A stretch of DNA of 64,000 nt from an uncultured Alloprevotella sp. (GTDB lineage: Bacteria; Bacteroidota; Bacteroidia; Bacteroidales; Bacteroidaceae), in contig CALUOQ010000009.1 of assembly GCA_944322325.1 (NCBI GenBank), positions 1 to 64,000 of the forward strand, written 5' to 3'. Positions 16,312 through 25,288 of this stretch are shown here, piece by piece. Under the pieces are notes generated by a model. That model ran no database searches, was not told the DNA's origin, and worked only from the letters and a program-made list of their open reading frames with translations. The position numbers and the translations under genes are program-made. The stretch's first letter is position 1. Each line of letters begins with the position of its first letter.

Positions 16312-17094
16312 TCAGTTCAGGAAAAGGCGCTCGGCCGTAAGTGTGGTGCGCGCGGCGACTTCGTCGGGCGTCACGTCGTAAATCTGGGCAAGCCGCTCAA
16401 TGACCAAAGGCAGATAGGCCGGTTCGTTGCGCTGCCCGCGGTGGGGCGTGGGGGCCAGATAGGGAGCATCGGTCTCGAGTACGATGCGGTCGAGCGGCAC
16501 GACTTCGGCCAACACGGCGGGCAGGGTAGACTTGCGAAATGTTACGATGCCGCCCACGCCGAGTGCGAAGCCCGGGAAGGACAACAGCTCGCGCGCCTCG
16601 TCCGCCGTGCCGCCGAAACAGTGAAATACGCCGCCCGCGAGCCGGTCGGACAAGGGGCGCAACGTATCGACCAGCTCGCGATGGGCCGAACGCGAATGGA
16701 CCATCAGCGGCAGGTCGTACTGTACGGCCCACTCGGCCTGCTTCCGGAATACGGCGATCTGCTCCCCGCGGCGCGAGTTATCCCAGTAGAAGTCGAGTCC
16801 CACCTCACCCACGGCGACAAAGCGGCCCGCCTCGGTACTGAGCCTATGCTCCATGCGTTTGAGTGCCGGCCAAGGGTCAGCGGGTAGTTCCGTGGGGTGG
16901 AGGCCTATCATGGGGCAGCACAGTAAGGGCCACTCCGCGCAGAGACGCAACATGGATTCGAGGGAAGCCTCGTCGATGTTGGGCAGCAACAGGCGAGTGG
17001 CGCCGGCGTCCTGCGCGCGGCGGATAACGTCGTCGCGATCGGCGGCGAAGTCGTCGAGGTAGATGTGGGTGTGGGTGTCGATGAAGTCCGACAT
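16312..17094 (-). CDS. TatD-family metal-dependent hydrolase
   Basis: A 260-residue TIM-barrel deoxyribonuclease of the TatD/YcfH family. Metal ligands are visible: IDTHTHIYLDDF (two His at the start), VGEVGLDFYWD (Glu), PLMVHSRSAH (His), GVFHCFGG (His) and LETDAPYLAP (Asp). Members are 3'-5' exonucleases acting on DNA or RNA, or D-aminoacyl-tRNA processing enzymes, in the cytoplasm. The start codon overlaps the stop of the upstream polyprenyl synthase by one base (TGATG), so both are co-translated. Length is normal. Confidence 0.94.
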   Translation of the reverse strand: MSDFIDTHTHIYLDDFAADRDDVIRRAQDAGATRLLLPNIDEASLESMLRLCAEWPLLCCPMIGLHPTELPADPWPALKRMEHRLSTEAGRFVAVGEVGLDFYWDNSRRGEQIAVFRKQAEWAVQYDLPLMVHSRSAHRELVDTLRPLSDRLAGGVFHCFGGTADEARELLSFPGFALGVGGIVTFRKSTLPAVLAEVVPLDRIVLETDAPYLAPTPHRGQRNEPAYLPLVIERLAQIYDVTPDEVAARTTLTAERLFLN

Positions 17095-18059
17095 CAGGAT
17101 TTCCGGTTAAGCAGTGAACCGACAAAGACGCGCAACTCGGTTGTCCGTTCCTCGGGCAGGGAGAGACGTCCGAGCTGCTCCTGAGCCTGGGCGAAGTAGT
17201 GCTCGATGGCGTCGCGGCATACGTCGGCGATTCCCAGTTCGTTGTAAAGGGCTGTCACGGCGGCAATTTTCTCCTCAGGCTGCCACGGACCTGAGGACAG
17301 GTACGAAACAAGGCGCTCGCGCTGCCCTTCGTCGGCCCGCATCCAGGCATTGATGAGCAGGAACGTCTTTTTGCCGCAAAGAATGTCGCCGCCGATTTTC
17401 TTGCCGAATACTGCCGGGTCGCCGTAGACGTCGAGAAAGTCGTCTTGCAGCTGGAAAGCCAGACCGATCAGCTCGGCATAGCGATAGAGCACGTCGGCAT
17501 CGGCATCAGAGGCGCCGGCCAGCAAAGCTCCCGTCTTGGCGGCGCAGGCCAGCAGAACGGACGTCTTGAGCCGAATCATCTCAATGTATTCGTCAACCGT
17601 GACGTTCGTGCGCCGCTCGAAGTTCATGTCGTATTGCTGCCCTTCGCCAATTTCGAGTGCCGTGCGGGTAAAGAGCTCCAGCACGGCGGCGTTGCCTGTC
17701 TGCTGCATCAGACGATAGGCCAGCACGAGCATCGTGTCGCCCGACAGGATGGCCGTGTTTTCATCCCACACGCGGTGCACGGTGGGATGCCCGCGGCGAA
17801 TGTCGGCGCGGTCCATCAAGTCGTCATGTAGTAAGGTGTAGTTGTGGTACGTCTCCAGTCCGAGCGCGGCCGGCATGGCGCGCTCCATGTCGTCGCGCCA
17901 CAGATTGTAAGCCAGCAGTGTGAGTACCGGACGAATGCGCTTGCCACCAAGCGCAAGGACATACTTTACCGGTTCGTAGAGCCCCTCCGGACGATTGGGG
18001 TAAGTGATGGCAGCCAGTGCGGCGTTGATATTTTCCAGGAGTTGAGAAGAAGTGTACAT
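17094..18059 (-). CDS. Polyprenyl diphosphate synthase
   Basis: A 321-residue all-helical prenyltransferase that condenses isopentenyl diphosphate with allylic diphosphates. The first aspartate-rich motif is HDDLMDRAD (about residues 80-88) and the second is FQLQDDFLDVYGD (about 205-217). GGKRIRPVLTLLAYN binds diphosphate. The residues before the first motif that set chain length cannot be read with confidence, so the product could be C15 to C40. The frame extends to 18341, but the start at 18059 (MYTSSQ) follows the family alignment and leaves a 29-base gap to the TonB gene. Same operon as TatD. Confidence 0.93.
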   Translation of the reverse strand: MYTSSQLLENINAALAAITYPNRPEGLYEPVKYVLALGGKRIRPVLTLLAYNLWRDDMERAMPAALGLETYHNYTLLHDDLMDRADIRRGHPTVHRVWDENTAILSGDTMLVLAYRLMQQTGNAAVLELFTRTALEIGEGQQYDMNFERRTNVTVDEYIEMIRLKTSVLLACAAKTGALLAGASDADADVLYRYAELIGLAFQLQDDFLDVYGDPAVFGKKIGGDILCGKKTFLLINAWMRADEGQRERLVSYLSSGPWQPEEKIAAVTALYNELGIADVCRDAIEHYFAQAQEQLGRLSLPEERTTELRVFVGSLLNRKS

Positions 18060-18088
18060 AATTATAGCGATGAAAAAAGTTAGCTTGC

Positions 18089-18892
18089 TTATTCGAGGCA
18101 AAAGTCCACCGGGAGCGTCACCAATACCCGGGCGACACGACCGTCGACGCGACCGGGTTCCCAACGGGGCATACGGCGTATGGCCATGAGGCAGGCGCGG
18201 TCGAGGGTGGGGTCGAGCTTGCGCGAGATGTAGGCATCGCGCACCGTACCGTCGACGTCTACGACAAAAGAGACTTCGACGCGTCCTTCCTTGCGGCGGC
18301 GGATACTTTGTTGCGGGTAAATAACGTTGCGGTCGAGCCATTTCATCAGCTCGCCCAGCCCGCCGGGAAACTTGGGCATCTGCTCGACCACTTCGGTAGG
18401 CAGCAGTTGGGGACCGGCAAGGCTGTCATCGGTCTGCTCCGTCGGCACGGCAATGTCCTCGAGCAAGGCCAGCTCGCGCGCTTCGGCCTCGCTCAGTTCC
18501 ACAGGGCCGTCGTGGCCAATAGGGCGCGGTGGAGGCATGTTTCTTACGATTTCGGGCGAGGAGAGCGTGGCACCGGGCTTCATGGCTACGGCATGACTCA
18601 AGGCTCGGCCGGGCGCCACCTGTTTCAGCTCGTGCCCCTTTTGGGCTTCGTCGCGCTTCAGGCGACTGAAAGCCGTGACGTCCACTTGCTCCTGCCGCAG
18701 CTGATAGCGCACGTAGTACCCCAATGCCAGCGACGTGCCGACCCACAGCACTACGACGCCCGCCACTACGGCCATCGCAGTCGCATAACGTCGCCCCGCC
18801 GAGGCGCGCAGACGGTAGGCACCGTAGTCCTTGTTACGTCCCTCAAAGACCAGATTGCACCAGTCTCTTGATAATAAATTACTTCTCCGCAC
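18089..18892 (-). CDS. TonB-family energy transducer
   Basis: A protein of about 267 residues with one transmembrane segment near the N-terminus (MAVVAGVVVLWVGTSLALGY), a periplasmic Pro/Glu-containing linker and a C-terminal TonB domain (FPGGLGELMKWLDRNVIYPQ, then GRVEVSFVVDVDGTVRDAYI). The N-terminal motif LLSRDWCNLVFEGRNKDYGAY is typical of Bacteroidota TonB proteins. It transfers proton-motive energy to outer-membrane receptors. No ATG fits: the ATG at 18982 lies upstream of the -7 box at 18960-18967, so I chose the GTG at 18892, just before the conserved motif. The TonB-dependent receptor in this window lies 20 kb away. Confidence 0.85.
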   Translation of the reverse strand: MRRSNLLSRDWCNLVFEGRNKDYGAYRLRASAGRRYATAMAVVAGVVVLWVGTSLALGYYVRYQLRQEQVDVTAFSRLKRDEAQKGHELKQVAPGRALSHAVAMKPGATLSSPEIVRNMPPPRPIGHDGPVELSEAEARELALLEDIAVPTEQTDDSLAGPQLLPTEVVEQMPKFPGGLGELMKWLDRNVIYPQQSIRRRKEGRVEVSFVVDVDGTVRDAYISRKLDPTLDRACLMAIRRMPRWEPGRVDGRVARVLVTLPVDFCLE

Positions 18893-18959
18893 GTTCAATA
18901 AACTGTAAGGCGCCTCGTCCCTGCTGAGGAAGCGAGCGGCGGGCCTATCGTTTTGCCTA

Positions 18960-18967
18960 CAAAAGTA
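18960..18967 (-). promoter_or_regulatory. Bacteroidota -7 box of the TonB operon
   Basis: TACTTTTG on the minus strand, 67 bases upstream of the GTG start. It faces away from the porQ box at 18990. Confidence 0.6.
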
Positions 18968-18989
18968 AGGCAGATAATCCAAAATAATG

Positions 18990-18997
18990 TAACTTTG
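18990..18997 (+). promoter_or_regulatory. Bacteroidota -7 box of porQ
   Basis: TAACTTTG, 21 bases before the porQ ATG. It shows that the longer frame from 18953 is not used. Confidence 0.6.
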
Positions 18998-19018
18998 GCC
19001 ACAATTTTTGGTAAGCGG

Positions 19019-19999
19019 ATGAAAAAATCAGGGATAATTGCCGGCTTGTTTCTGGTAGCGGCAGGTGGGGTCCGGGCGCAGGAAAGCGCGTCGGTCTACC
19101 ATTTTCTGCAATTTCCCCAAGCGGCCCACACAACAGCCTTAGGCGGAGTAAACATCTCGGCCGTGGACGACGACGCGGCCGCAGCCCTAAACAATCCGGC
19201 TCTGCTTTCCACTTTGAGTGACAAGACGTTAAGCCTGAATTTCATGACTTATGCGGCGAGCAGTAAGCAGGTTGGCGCGACCTTCGTCAAGGCTTTCGGC
19301 GAGCGCCATACCGCCGCACTCGAGGCCCACTACTTCGGTTATGGCACAATGGACGAGACGGACAACGCGGGCAACGTCGTCGGCAGCTTTTCGGCCAAGG
19401 ACATCGCCGTCACGGCGGGCTACGCTTACCTGCTCAACGACCGCTGGGCCGGCGGCGCCTCGTTCAAAATGCTTTACTCCCGGTACGCCGAATACGCGTC
19501 GGCCGCGTTGGCCGTGGACGTCGGACTGAACTATTACGACCCGGATGCCGACTTTTCGGCCTCGGTCGCGCTGAAGAACGTCGGCGTACAACTGAAGGCT
19601 TTCGACGACATTTCGGAACACGTGCCCTACGACCTGCAACTCGGCCTCTCCAAAGGGTTGGCCCATCTGCCGGTGCGCTTCTCCCTGACGCTGACTGACC
19701 TGACCCGGTGGCGGACGTCGGACTACTTTGTGCCTGAGGGCGAAGAACTGAAGTCGGCGCAAAAGCTGCTCAACCACCTCGTCGTGGGTTTCGACGTCTT
19801 CCCCATTCGTCAACTTTACCTCTCGGCTGGCTACAATTTCCGCCGCGCTTACGAGCTCAAGGCGGCCGGTTCGTCGCATGCCGCCGGCCTGTCGTTCGGT
19901 GGCGGCGTGCAGCTGTCGCGCTTCCGTGCCGGCGTAGCCTATGCCCGTTACCATCTGGCCGCCTCCTCCCTTCATTTCGATGTGGCCTACACTTTTTGA
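19019..19999 (+). CDS. porQ: PorQ-like type IX secretion protein
   Basis: A 326-residue outer-membrane beta-barrel protein. A signal peptide ([13 protein letters not shown]) precedes the family signature [20 protein letters not shown] and [14 protein letters not shown]. The rest alternates polar and hydrophobic residues as in PorV/FadL-type barrels and ends in an aromatic (VAYTF), as outer-membrane proteins do. PorQ belongs to the attachment complex of the T9SS, which secretes proteins bearing C-terminal sorting domains. The ATG at 19019 is chosen by the promoter box. cmk follows by 29 bases. Confidence 0.82.
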   Translation: MKKSGIIAGLFLVAAGGVRAQESASVYHFLQFPQAAHTTALGGVNISAVDDDAAAALNNPALLSTLSDKTLSLNFMTYAASSKQVGATFVKAFGERHTAALEAHYFGYGTMDETDNAGNVVGSFSAKDIAVTAGYAYLLNDRWAGGASFKMLYSRYAEYASAALAVDVGLNYYDPDADFSASVALKNVGVQLKAFDDISEHVPYDLQLGLSKGLAHLPVRFSLTLTDLTRWRTSDYFVPEGEELKSAQKLLNHLVVGFDVFPIRQLYLSAGYNFRRAYELKAAGSSHAAGLSFGGGVQLSRFRAGVAYARYHLAASSLHFDVAYTF

Positions 20000-20028
20000 A
20001 CGAACTTCCTTGGTTGCTAATTTCAGAT

Positions 20029-20721
20029 ATGAACAAACGAATCATCATCGCCATCGACGGCCATTCTTCTTGCGGAAAGAGCACGATGGCCAAGGACTTG
20101 GCCCGTGCGGTCGGTTACACCTATATAGATAGCGGCGCCATGTACCGCGCTGTCACACTTTACGCATTGGAGCACGGTCTGTTCAGCCGCGGCGACATCG
20201 ATGCAGACGCACTGGCCGCACAGATGGACGACATACACATAGCTTTCGGACGCGACGAGGCAACGGGGCAACCCGTCACCCTCCTGAACGGACGCAACGT
20301 CGAGCGCGAAATCCGCACGATGGAAGTGTCCGGACACGTCAGCCCAGTGGCCGCCCTGCCTTTCGTGCGGGCCGCGTTGACGCGCCAGCAGCAGGCGATG
20401 GGGCGCGACGGAGGTATCGTTATGGACGGCCGCGACATCGGTACGGCTGTCTTCCCTGAGGCTGAGCTGAAGGTATTCGTGACGGCCTCGGCCGAGGTCC
20501 GTGCACAGCGGCGCTACGACGAACTGAAGGCAAAGGGCCAGGACGTGACCTACGCCGACATTCTGCGTAACGTCGAGGAGCGCGACTACATCGACTCGCA
20601 TCGGGCCCTCAATCCGTTGCGGCAAGCTGACGATGCCCGCGTGCTCGACAACAGTCACATGACCATCGCTGAACAGCGGGAGTGGCTGCTGCGCGAGTTT
20701 CATCAAGTAGTCGGAAACTGA
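20029..20721 (+). CDS. cmk: Cytidylate kinase
   Basis: A 230-residue kinase that converts CMP and dCMP to the diphosphates with ATP. The P-loop is GHSSCGKST (about residues 11-19). [18 protein letters not shown] and [20 protein letters not shown] are the family motifs for CMP binding and catalysis, and RRYDEL forms part of the lid. I chose the ATG at 20029, which starts exactly at the usual [11 protein letters not shown] opening. It is closely followed by ispH (6 bases) and preceded by porQ, so porQ-cmk-ispH likely form one transcript. Confidence 0.96.
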   Translation: MNKRIIIAIDGHSSCGKSTMAKDLARAVGYTYIDSGAMYRAVTLYALEHGLFSRGDIDADALAAQMDDIHIAFGRDEATGQPVTLLNGRNVEREIRTMEVSGHVSPVAALPFVRAALTRQQQAMGRDGGIVMDGRDIGTAVFPEAELKVFVTASAEVRAQRRYDELKAKGQDVTYADILRNVEERDYIDSHRALNPLRQADDARVLDNSHMTIAEQREWLLREFHQVVGN

Positions 20722-20727
20722 AAAGCT

Positions 20728-21582
20728 ATGGACCTGACGATTGAGATAGATGAAGGATCGGGCTTCTGCTTCGGTGTGACGACGGCCATCCGTAAGGCTG
20801 AGGAGGAACTGGCCGGCGGGCGACAGCTTTACTGTCTCGGCGACATCGTGCATAACGGCAGCGAGTGCGAACGGTTGCGTGCGCTCGGTCTACAGACAAT
20901 CGACCACGAGGCTTTCGCCCAGCTGCATGACGCGAAAGTTCTGCTGCGTGCCCACGGCGAACCGCCCGAAACCTACGCCACTGCCCGGGCAAACCGCATC
21001 GACATCATCGACGCCACCTGTCCCGTCGTGTTGCAACTCCAGCGCCGCATTAAGCGTGTGGCCGACCAGGAACCCGACGCGCAGGTCGTCATTTACGGCA
21101 AGCCGGGCCACGCCGAAGTCATCGGGCTCGTCGGGCAGACGGCCGGCCGCGCCATTGTCATCGAACGGCCGGAAGACGTGGAGCGCCTCGACCTGACGCG
21201 CGACGTCCGCCTCTTCTCCCAGACCACACAACCGCTGGAGGGCTTCCGCCGCATCGTCGACTACATTTCGGCGCACATACAGCAGCCCGCCACGTTCCGC
21301 CCTTTCGACACGATTTGCCGCCAGGTGGCCAACCGCTTGCCTGCCATCCGTGCTTTTGCCGCGCGCCACGACGTCATTCTCTTTGTCTGCGGATTGAAAA
21401 GCTCGAACGGGCGCGTACTTTTCGAGGCATGCCGGGCGGTCAATCCCCGTTCTCATCTTGTCGATGCCCCCGAGAGTATCTGTTTCGACTGGTTTCGCGA
21501 CGCCCGCAGCGTAGGTATTTGCGGTGCCACCTCCACTCCGACCTGGCTGATGGAGGCCTGTCGTGAAGCCATACTCCGGTAA
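20728..21582 (+). CDS. ispH: 4-hydroxy-3-methylbut-2-enyl diphosphate reductase
   Basis: A 284-residue iron-sulfur enzyme, the last step of the MEP isoprenoid pathway, producing IPP and DMAPP. Three cluster Cys are seen: GFCFGV (about residue 13), DATCPVV (about 95) and FDTICRQVANR (about 200). RAHGEPPE and GATSTPTWLMEA carry substrate-binding residues. Length is normal. It supplies substrate for the polyprenyl synthase encoded 3 kb away. A hairpin terminator lies 29 bases after the stop. Confidence 0.96.
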   Translation: MDLTIEIDEGSGFCFGVTTAIRKAEEELAGGRQLYCLGDIVHNGSECERLRALGLQTIDHEAFAQLHDAKVLLRAHGEPPETYATARANRIDIIDATCPVVLQLQRRIKRVADQEPDAQVVIYGKPGHAEVIGLVGQTAGRAIVIERPEDVERLDLTRDVRLFSQTTQPLEGFRRIVDYISAHIQQPATFRPFDTICRQVANRLPAIRAFAARHDVILFVCGLKSSNGRVLFEACRAVNPRSHLVDAPESICFDWFRDARSVGICGATSTPTWLMEACREAILR

Positions 21583-21610
21583 TCCTTTTTTGCAGGGACA
21601 ACGAAACCGC

Positions 21611-21634
21611 GCACAGCCCGCTGCCGGGCTGTGC
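21611..21634. terminator. Bidirectional terminator between ispH and the nuclease gene
   Basis: Ten-base arms GCACAGCCCG (21611-21620) and CGGGCTGTGC (21625-21634) with loop CTGC, between two convergent genes. T-runs on both sides are short. Confidence 0.6.
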
Positions 21635-21677
21635 CGCTTTGTCATGACCGTCTGTCAGGGCATAGGCCGTCCGGCCA

Positions 21678-22583
21678 TCATCGCCACTGGCTCAGGTCGA
21701 GGCGTTCCTTGGTCGTGGCGTCGAGCGAGGGGAAAAAAGTGAAGCCCGTCAGGCGCTCAAGGTCGCTTACCGACAGCGCGCAGTCCATATAGCCATTCGG
21801 GTCGTCGTACGCCTTTTGCTCGAGTCGGAAGGCGATGGTCTGAAACCGGCCCTTGACTTTACGGGCCAAGGCCTTGTAGTAATAGCGGGGAACGGCGATG
21901 CGGCGGCCGTCGTTGTCGCGGGCGTAAGTGACGGTCGGGTGACGCTCGTCGGTGGGCATAGCGCCCGTGACGACGTAGAGCGTGTCCGTATGGCTGGCCC
22001 AGCGGCGCACCTTTTCCTCCAAATTGTTCCAAATGCTTTGGTTAAGCCCCTTTCCAGTCTGCGGCGTAATGTTAGTGTAGTAGAAAGTGGTGGCGTTGTC
22101 CGCCTTGGTCGTGAGGCGGTCGGCGCTGGGCAACTGATGGCCGCGGTCGTATCCGTCGATGCCGCGCTCCAAGTTGGCCTGTAGCTGCATGTCGATATCG
22201 GGGTCGTAGCCCCAGTCGTCCGTGCGTTTACCCGAGCCTTTCATGTAGTAGTCGCAGAGGGGGTAAGCCACCCAGTAAGCCATGCGCAGGCTGGCGTCGT
22301 AAAGCATGGCGTAGTTGCGCACCGACGGGTCGGAGGGCAACATGTGCACGATGTAGTGCAAGTCCTCGTCGGCAAGCTGTTCGTCGGTGATGAGGGGCGT
22401 TTCGGTGCGGCTGAAGTAAGCAGTCGGTGTGATGGAGAGGCCTTGTGCGACTCCGTCATTGGCCGGCGCGGTGGCCGGGGCTGCGCTGACCGCGCCCTCG
22501 GGGCTGTCGGGAGTGGTGAAGTGGTTGACAAGGCCGGCAATGACGACGATGCCGACCACCAGGTAACTGAGGATACGTTTCAT
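21678..22583 (-). CDS. Exported DNA/RNA non-specific endonuclease (NUC1 family)
   Basis: A 301-residue nuclease. The N-terminus has a hydrophobic export or anchor segment (ILSYLVVGIVVIAGLVNHF). The beta-beta-alpha metal nuclease fold is recognised by YDRGHQLPSADR (about residues 141-152, catalytic His in DRGH) and by NITPQ and LNQSIWNNLEEKVR (metal-binding Asn). It degrades DNA and RNA in the periplasm or outside, likely for nutrition or defence. Its gene follows the LuxR-type regulator by 38 bases on the same strand, so ndh, luxR-like and nuclease may be one operon. Confidence 0.92.
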   Translation of the reverse strand: MKRILSYLVVGIVVIAGLVNHFTTPDSPEGAVSAAPATAPANDGVAQGLSITPTAYFSRTETPLITDEQLADEDLHYIVHMLPSDPSVRNYAMLYDASLRMAYWVAYPLCDYYMKGSGKRTDDWGYDPDIDMQLQANLERGIDGYDRGHQLPSADRLTTKADNATTFYYTNITPQTGKGLNQSIWNNLEEKVRRWASHTDTLYVVTGAMPTDERHPTVTYARDNDGRRIAVPRYYYKALARKVKGRFQTIAFRLEQKAYDDPNGYMDCALSVSDLERLTGFTFFPSLDATTKERLDLSQWR

Positions 22584-22621
22584 GTGGGTGGAAAGGTGCG
22601 GAATGTCCGCAACGGATGAAA

Positions 22622-23239
22622 TTAGATGTCTTCGGCTTTCACCAGACCGTGCATCACGGCGTAGATGGTCAGCGCCGAGACACTGCGGGTGCCGAGCTTT
22701 TCGGTCAGGTTCTTGCGGTGAGAGATGACAGTCGTCAGGCTGACACCCAGGCGCGCGGCGATTTCCTTGTTGATCAGTCCCGCCACGATGAGGCAGAGCA
22801 CCTCGCGTTCGCGCGGCGTCAGTTGCTGGCGGCGGCTGGTGGCGGCCAATATGGCGTCGGCATGCGGGCGGTGAGGCCCGTGCCCCATCTGTTCGAGGCG
22901 CAGCAGACCGCGTACGAGCTGCGCCTCCGGTTGACAGATGTTCAGCGTATGCAGGTCGGCGGGAAGTTGCCCGGGTTCGTTGCCGTGGATGAGCACGAAC
23001 GTGCGGTGGTGGCGCCCGTCGAACAGGGCGGCGTCCTCCATCAGCGCTTCGGCCGAGATGAAGTAATGGGCAAAGCGACCGTCATCAGCTGCGGCGAGTT
23101 CCGCCGCATGGGCAAAGCTCCGAATGTCGGCCTGAGGCATCATGGTATGTATGAGCGAAGCCAGGCCGACGGCCTCGAGCGTGTTACTCGTGACGATGGC
23201 TATGCCCGGAACCGGCCGGGCGCCGTCGGGGACGGTCAT
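22622..23239 (-). CDS. LuxR-type regulator with degenerate receiver domain
   Basis: A 205-residue DNA-binding protein. The C-terminal part (about residues 138-195) is a LuxR/NarL helix-turn-helix: LTPREREVLCLIVAGLINKE, then GVSLTTVISHRKNL. The N-terminal 115 residues have the spacing of a response-regulator receiver, but the acidic pair is replaced (IAIVTSNTLEAVG) and the expected phospho-acceptor strand reads YFISAEAL. Phosphorylation is therefore unlikely, and it may respond to protein or ligand binding instead. Its start overlaps the ndh stop by four bases (ATGA). Confidence 0.85.
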   Translation of the reverse strand: MTVPDGARPVPGIAIVTSNTLEAVGLASLIHTMMPQADIRSFAHAAELAAADDGRFAHYFISAEALMEDAALFDGRHHRTFVLIHGNEPGQLPADLHTLNICQPEAQLVRGLLRLEQMGHGPHRPHADAILAATSRRQQLTPREREVLCLIVAGLINKEIAARLGVSLTTVISHRKNLTEKLGTRSVSALTIYAVMHGLVKAEDI

Positions 23240-24609
23240 TCCTGCTTGGGCTTTTCGTCCTCCAGTCCTTGGCTCATCAGGTCGCGGCCCCAGTGGGTTG
23301 AAGCCAGCAGGGCTTCGCGCTCACGTACCTCCTTGGCTTTCTTGGCGTAGACAATCATGCGCAGAGACTGGCTGTAGGAAATATAGTTCCAGACCCAGTT
23401 GAAAAGCACGATGATTTTGTTGCGTACACCCAGTATGGAACGCAAATGCACGACTAACCACATCACCCATGCCAGGAAGCCCGCCATTTTTATCCGGCTG
23501 AATTCGGCTACGGCGCGGTTACGTCCGACGGTGGCCATGGCGCCCAGGTTGTGGTAGCGGAACGGCTTCATCTCCTCGCCGCGCTCCAGGCGTTGCAGGT
23601 TCTTCGCCAGCAGTGTGCCCTGCTGTATGGCCACTTGCGCCAGCTGCGGATGGCCGTTCGGATAGTCGGGATCAGAGGTCTGAATGCACTGGTCGCCGAT
23701 GGCAAAGACGCCGTCGAGACCCTCGACGCGGTTATACTCGTCCACTTTGATGCGCCGGCCGCGCCCCAGGTGCTCGTCGCCCAGATTGCCGACGGGCTGG
23801 GCCGTCACGCCGCTGACCCAGATAAACGTACGGGTGGCAATGGAGCTGCCGTCCTTGAGGATAACGCGATGGTCGTTATAGTCCGTGACCATTTTGTTCA
23901 GCAGTACGTTGACGCCCATCTCCCGCAGGTAGCGCTCCACGTGTGCCGAGGATTCCTGGCTCATCGAGGCAAGCAGGCGGTCGCCGGCTTCGATGAGGTA
24001 GATGTGCATGAGGCTTGTCGGGAGGTCGGGATAGTCCTTCGGCAGTACGAAGTTCTTCATCTCGGAGAGCGCGCCGGCAATCTCGACGCCGGTGGCGCCG
24101 CCGCCGACGATGACCACGTTGAGCAGTTCCTGCCGTTCGCGTTCCGTGGCACAGGTCAGGGCCCGCTCGAAGTTGGCGAGCAAGGCGTTGCGCAGCCCCA
24201 TGGCCTCGCTGACCGTCTTCATCGGCATCGCTTCCTCCTCGACGTTTTTATTGCCGAAGAAGTTCGTCGTTGTGCCCGCAGCGAACACGAGGTAGTCATA
24301 ACTGACTTTTCCGATAGACGTCTGGATAATTTTGTGTTCCGGGAAGATAGAACGCACTTCCGCCATACGGAAATAGAAGTCGTGCCGTTTCTGGAAAATT
24401 TTCCGGAACGGGAAAGAAATGGAACTCGGCTCGATGCCGGCCGAGGCTATCTGGTAGATAAGTGGGGGAAACTGGTGGTAATTGTTGCGGTCGACCAGGA
24501 CCACTTGAAAGCCCGACTTGCGGAGCTTGTTGCAAAGGCAGAGACCGCCGAAACCGCCGCCGACAATGACGACGCGCTTTTTGTCGCTTTGGGGTAGGTT
24601 AAAACTCAT
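23236..24609 (-). CDS. ndh: Type II NADH dehydrogenase (NDH-2)
   Basis: A 457-residue FAD enzyme that moves electrons from NADH to quinone without pumping. The FAD site is VVIVGGGFGGLCLCNKL (about residues 13-29) and the NADH site is VVIVGGGATGVEIAGAL (about 165-181). The third motif VFAIGDQC binds FAD. The C-terminal 80 residues contain amphipathic and hydrophobic helices (MAGFLAWVMWLVVHL, IVLFNWVWNYI) for membrane attachment. It is the first gene of an apparent operon with the LuxR-type regulator. A TACCTTTG box lies 45 bases upstream. Confidence 0.94.
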   Translation of the reverse strand: MSFNLPQSDKKRVVIVGGGFGGLCLCNKLRKSGFQVVLVDRNNYHQFPPLIYQIASAGIEPSSISFPFRKIFQKRHDFYFRMAEVRSIFPEHKIIQTSIGKVSYDYLVFAAGTTTNFFGNKNVEEEAMPMKTVSEAMGLRNALLANFERALTCATERERQELLNVVIVGGGATGVEIAGALSEMKNFVLPKDYPDLPTSLMHIYLIEAGDRLLASMSQESSAHVERYLREMGVNVLLNKMVTDYNDHRVILKDGSSIATRTFIWVSGVTAQPVGNLGDEHLGRGRRIKVDEYNRVEGLDGVFAIGDQCIQTSDPDYPNGHPQLAQVAIQQGTLLAKNLQRLERGEEMKPFRYHNLGAMATVGRNRAVAEFSRIKMAGFLAWVMWLVVHLRSILGVRNKIIVLFNWVWNYISYSQSLRMIVYAKKAKEVREREALLASTHWGRDLMSQGLEDEKPKQE

Positions 24610-24653
24610 ACGCGGTAAGTCTTTGGATTTTCTGTATCTGAATGAGCGAGGTG

Positions 24654-24661
24654 CAAAGGTA
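24654..24661 (-). promoter_or_regulatory. Bacteroidota -7 box of ndh
   Basis: TACCTTTG on the minus strand, 44 bases upstream of the ndh start codon. No clear -33 box is visible. Confidence 0.6.
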
Positions 24662-24706
24662 CGGCGATTTTCCGGGTCGCAGCTCCTTTTGCACGGGATT
24701 TTTCAC

Positions 24707-25276
24707 TCAGAGCAGCAACCGCCCGGCCAGGGCGCACAAGGCCAGCATGAAAGCCGGGTGGAACCGGTAGCGCCGCACGCCGACCACCGTGAAGGCGAAC
24801 AGCAACAGGCTCACGCCGAATTGCCACGGCGACGCCGTAGGCGAGCCCAGATTGTCGGGTGTCAGGAGCAGGATGAGCGCCGCGCCGGTCAGTCCGCAGG
24901 CCAAGGGACGCAGCACGCCGACCACGGTGGTCGCCACAGCGCTCTTGCGATGGCGGTCGAGCTGGCGCAGGGCGTACGGCACGAGCCACAGCGACGGCAC
25001 TGCCAGCGCCAGGGTGGCGAGCAGGCTGGCTCCCACGGCGGGCCAGAAACCGAACTCGGGCAGCACGACGGCATAGCCCGTATAGGTAGCCAGGTTGGTA
25101 GCCGTGGAACCAGGTGTCAGTTGCCCGATGGCCGTAAGTTCGGCAAACTCCTCCATACTGAGCCAGCCGTGGCGCACGACCAGCTCGCTCTGCAAGTAGG
25201 CCAGCAGAGCCGTGTCGCCGCCGAAGGCAAGGAAGCCGACGAGCAGGAAAGTGGCGAGAAGCAGCAGGAAAGGCAT
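24707..25276 (-). CDS. Chromate transporter half, second subunit
   Basis: A 189-residue membrane protein, one half-size member of a ChrA (CHR family) pair. The conserved N-terminal motif appears in variant form (FLLVGFLAFGGDTALLAYLQ; the usual third glycine-tyrosine is DT) and is followed by EFAELTAIGQLTPGSTATNLATYTGY. About five hydrophobic segments follow. Its partner gene ends 12 bases upstream. Paired halves are thought to form an antiparallel exporter of chromate or a sulfate-like oxyanion, but the real substrate here is not known. Confidence 0.88.
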   Translation of the reverse strand: MPFLLLLATFLLVGFLAFGGDTALLAYLQSELVVRHGWLSMEEFAELTAIGQLTPGSTATNLATYTGYAVVLPEFGFWPAVGASLLATLALAVPSLWLVPYALRQLDRHRKSAVATTVVGVLRPLACGLTGAALILLLTPDNLGSPTASPWQFGVSLLLFAFTVVGVRRYRFHPAFMLALCALAGRLLL

Positions 25277-25288
25277 GGGCGCACGGAG

